NCBI RefSeq assembly: GCF_051401765.1
Contig: NW_027480423.1
Location: 6,634,001 to 6,698,000, forward strand
Direction: 5' to 3'
DNA: 64,000 nt
Origin: Calliopsis andreniformis
Taxonomy: Eukaryota; Arthropoda; Insecta; Hymenoptera; Andrenidae
The notes beneath the pieces were generated by a model. It ran no database searches, was not told where the DNA came from, and worked only from the letters and a program-made list of their open reading frames with translations. A program made the position numbers and the translations under genes. Positions 62,401-64,000 of the stretch are shown piece after piece. Position 1 is the first letter of the stretch; the number at the start of each line of letters is the position of its first letter.

Positions 62401-64000
62401 CCTAGAGTGAAGCCTAGGTTGCCCGGTACGTAGAAATGACCATCACTTTCACACGGGTTGCAATTATTCCTGTTATAGGTTGGAAAGACTGTTGTATTTT
62501 TATTGCATTTTATGCTTCAGGCGTTGATTTCTGAGGCCGTAGCTATTCGATGTGGTGGATGAACGCAATAGAGTGAAGCCTAGGTTGCTCGGAACGAAGA
62601 AATGACCATAACTATCATACTGGTTGCAATCATTCGTTTTATATGATGGAAGAACTGATGTATTTATATTGTATTTTATGCTGCTGGCGTTCACTTCTTA
62701 GGCCCTAACTTTTCAGTCTGGTGGAACAGCGCCCTGGGGTGAAGCCTAGGTTGCCCGGAACGTAGAAATGACCATAACTTTCACACGGGTTGCAATTATT
62801 GCTGTTATAGGATGGAAAGACTGTTGTATTTTTATCGCATTTTATGCGTCGGGCATTGACTTCTAAGGCCCTAGCTATTCCACAGGTTGGAGCAACGCCC
62901 TAGGGTGAAGCCTAGGTCGCCCGGAAAGTAGAAATGTCCATAACTTTCATACTGGTTGCAATCTTTCGTTTTATATGATGGAAAAACTGTTGTATTTATA
63001 TTGTATTTTATGCTTCTGGCGTTCACTTCTTAGGCCCTAACTGTTCGATCTGGTGGAACAACGTCCTAGGGTGAAGCCTAGGTTGCCCGGAACGTCGAAA
63101 TGACCATAACTTTCACACTGGTTGCTATTATTCCTGTTATATGATGGAAAAACTGTTGTACTTTTATTGCATTTTATGCTTCGGGCATTGACGTCTAAGG
63201 TCCTATCTATTCAATCTGTTGGAGCAATGCCCTAGGGTGAAGCCTAGGTTGCCCGGAAAGTAGAAATGACCATAACTTTCACACTGGTTGCAATTATTCC
63301 TGTTCTACGATGGACATGCTGTTGTATTTATATCGTATTTTATGCTTCTGGCGTTGACTTCTAAGGACCTAACTATTCGATCTGGTGGAGCAACGCTCTA
63401 GAGTGAAGTATAGGTTGCTCGGAATGTAGGAATGACCATAAATTTCACACTGGTTGCAATTATTCATTTTATACGATGGAATAACTGTGGTACTCATATT
63501 GTATTTTATCCTTCTGGCGTTGAATGCTTTGGCCCAAACTATTCCCTCTGGCGGATCAACGCCGTAGAGTGAAACCTACGTTGCCCGGAACGCAGAAATG
63601 ACCATAACTTTTACACTGGTAGCATTTATTCGTTTTATACAATGGAAAAACTGTTATATTTATATTGTATCTTATGCTTCTGGCGTTGACTTCTTAGGCG
63701 CTAACAATTCGATCTGGTGGAGCAACGCCCTAGAGTGAAGCCTAGGTTGCCTGGAACGTACAAATGACCATCGCTTTCACACGGGTTGCAATTATTCCTG
63801 TTATAGTATGGAAAGACTGTTATATTTATATTGTATTTTATGCTTCTGCCGTTGACTTCTTAGGCCCTAACTATTCGTTCTGGTGGAACAACGCCGTAGT
63901 GTGAAGCCTAGGTTGCCCGGAACGCAGCAGTAACCATTACCTTCACACTGTTTGCAATTATTCCATTTATACGATGGAAAGGCTGTTGTATTTATATCGT
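62401..64000. repeat. Right end: return of left-end monomer types; last monomer truncated by the window
   Basis: Monomers near 62,440 and 62,600 (cacgggttgc, ttataggttgg, gaagaactg, atgctgctggcgttcac) are closest to those at 6.8-7.1, 12.1-12.4 and 20.1-20.4 kb. Monomers near 63,125-63,235 resemble those at 20.97 and 24.62 kb (ttatatgatgg with tacttttattgcatttta). The final monomer starts at 63,901 and is cut at 64,000, so the array continues beyond the window. Confidence 0.85.

Larger units (their letters stand above)
1..64000. repeat. 166-bp satellite array filling the window (about 385 monomers, single orientation)
   Basis: Every part of the window is a copy of one monomer, recognisable by ordered landmarks: gtgaagcctaggttgcccgg, then cgtagaaatgacca, actggttgcaattattcg, tacgatggaaaaactg, tatattgtattttatgc, ggcgttgacttctaagg and ctattcgatctggtgg. 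Starts at 1, 167, 333, 499, 665, 831, 997 and 1163 are exactly 166 bp apart. Over the window the net length drift is only 10 bp. No inverted monomer and no foreign insertion was seen. The first monomer has 72 G+C of 166 (43%). The length is close to the 166-167 bp held in a chromatosome, as is usual for centromeric satellites. Centromere or pericentromere function is inferred; subtelomeric or knob satellite is the alternative. Confidence 0.99.

Noticed and set aside
1..64000. CRISPR array
   Set aside because: The 166-bp units are continuous variants of one another, with no short fixed repeat and no unique spacers.
1..64000. Identification as a named satellite (for example MtR3 or the peach centromere repeat)
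   Set aside because: Only the monomer length agrees from memory. I cannot compare sequences here, so no name is assigned.

Overview
The whole window is one satellite DNA array. From base 1 to base 64,000 I see a head-to-tail tandem repeat with a 166-bp monomer. All copies point the same way. I found no credible gene, RNA gene, transposon, CRISPR array or unique-sequence gap. The first and last recognisable monomer starts (1 and 63,901) are 63,900 bp apart, which is 385 x 166 minus 10, so about 385.6 monomers are present and length is held almost perfectly. The open reading frames that can be drawn (up to 111 codons) are artefacts of the repeat.

This is eukaryotic constitutive heterochromatin, most plausibly centromeric or pericentromeric. 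A 166-bp monomer matches the length of DNA in a chromatosome, the array is long and homogeneous, and it carries higher-order repeats (HORs), meaning blocks of several distinct monomers repeated as a unit. A plant is my best guess, because centromeric monomers of about this length are known in plants (for example MtR3 of Medicago truncatula and the peach repeat). I do not recognise this sequence, so taxon and centromere identity are inferences.

Layout. 1-5,900: monomers arranged as 3-mer cassettes and a repeated 6-monomer block. 5,900-12,757: mixed monomers with blocks copied from the first 5 kb. 12,758-15,411: an 8-mer (1,327 bp) present twice with no difference seen. 15,412-20,400: mixed 6-mer and 14-monomer spaced copies. 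20,400-27,240: the most heterogeneous part, with 5/6-mer and 12-monomer spaced copies. 27,240-29,405: 7-mer spacing. 29,405-33,000: a 6-mer duplication. 33,000-38,200: overlapping 5-, 7-, 8- and 10-mer spacings. 38,200-44,990: blocks whose close copies lie at 53-59 kb. 44,991-48,215: a 7-mer (1,162 bp) in about 2.8 near-identical copies. 48,216-53,105: a 6-mer, then a 10-mer (1,660 bp) in about 2.3 copies. 53,110-62,400: re-ordered copies of material from 39-52 kb. 62,400-64,000: return to monomer types seen at the left end.

No genes work together here. What the window records is repeated unequal exchange and copying at many block sizes, with sharp chimeric monomers at some junctions. One segment of the monomer resembles a CENP-B box at 7 of 9 key positions (8 of 9 in four monomers), but a 7/9 match is weak evidence on its own.
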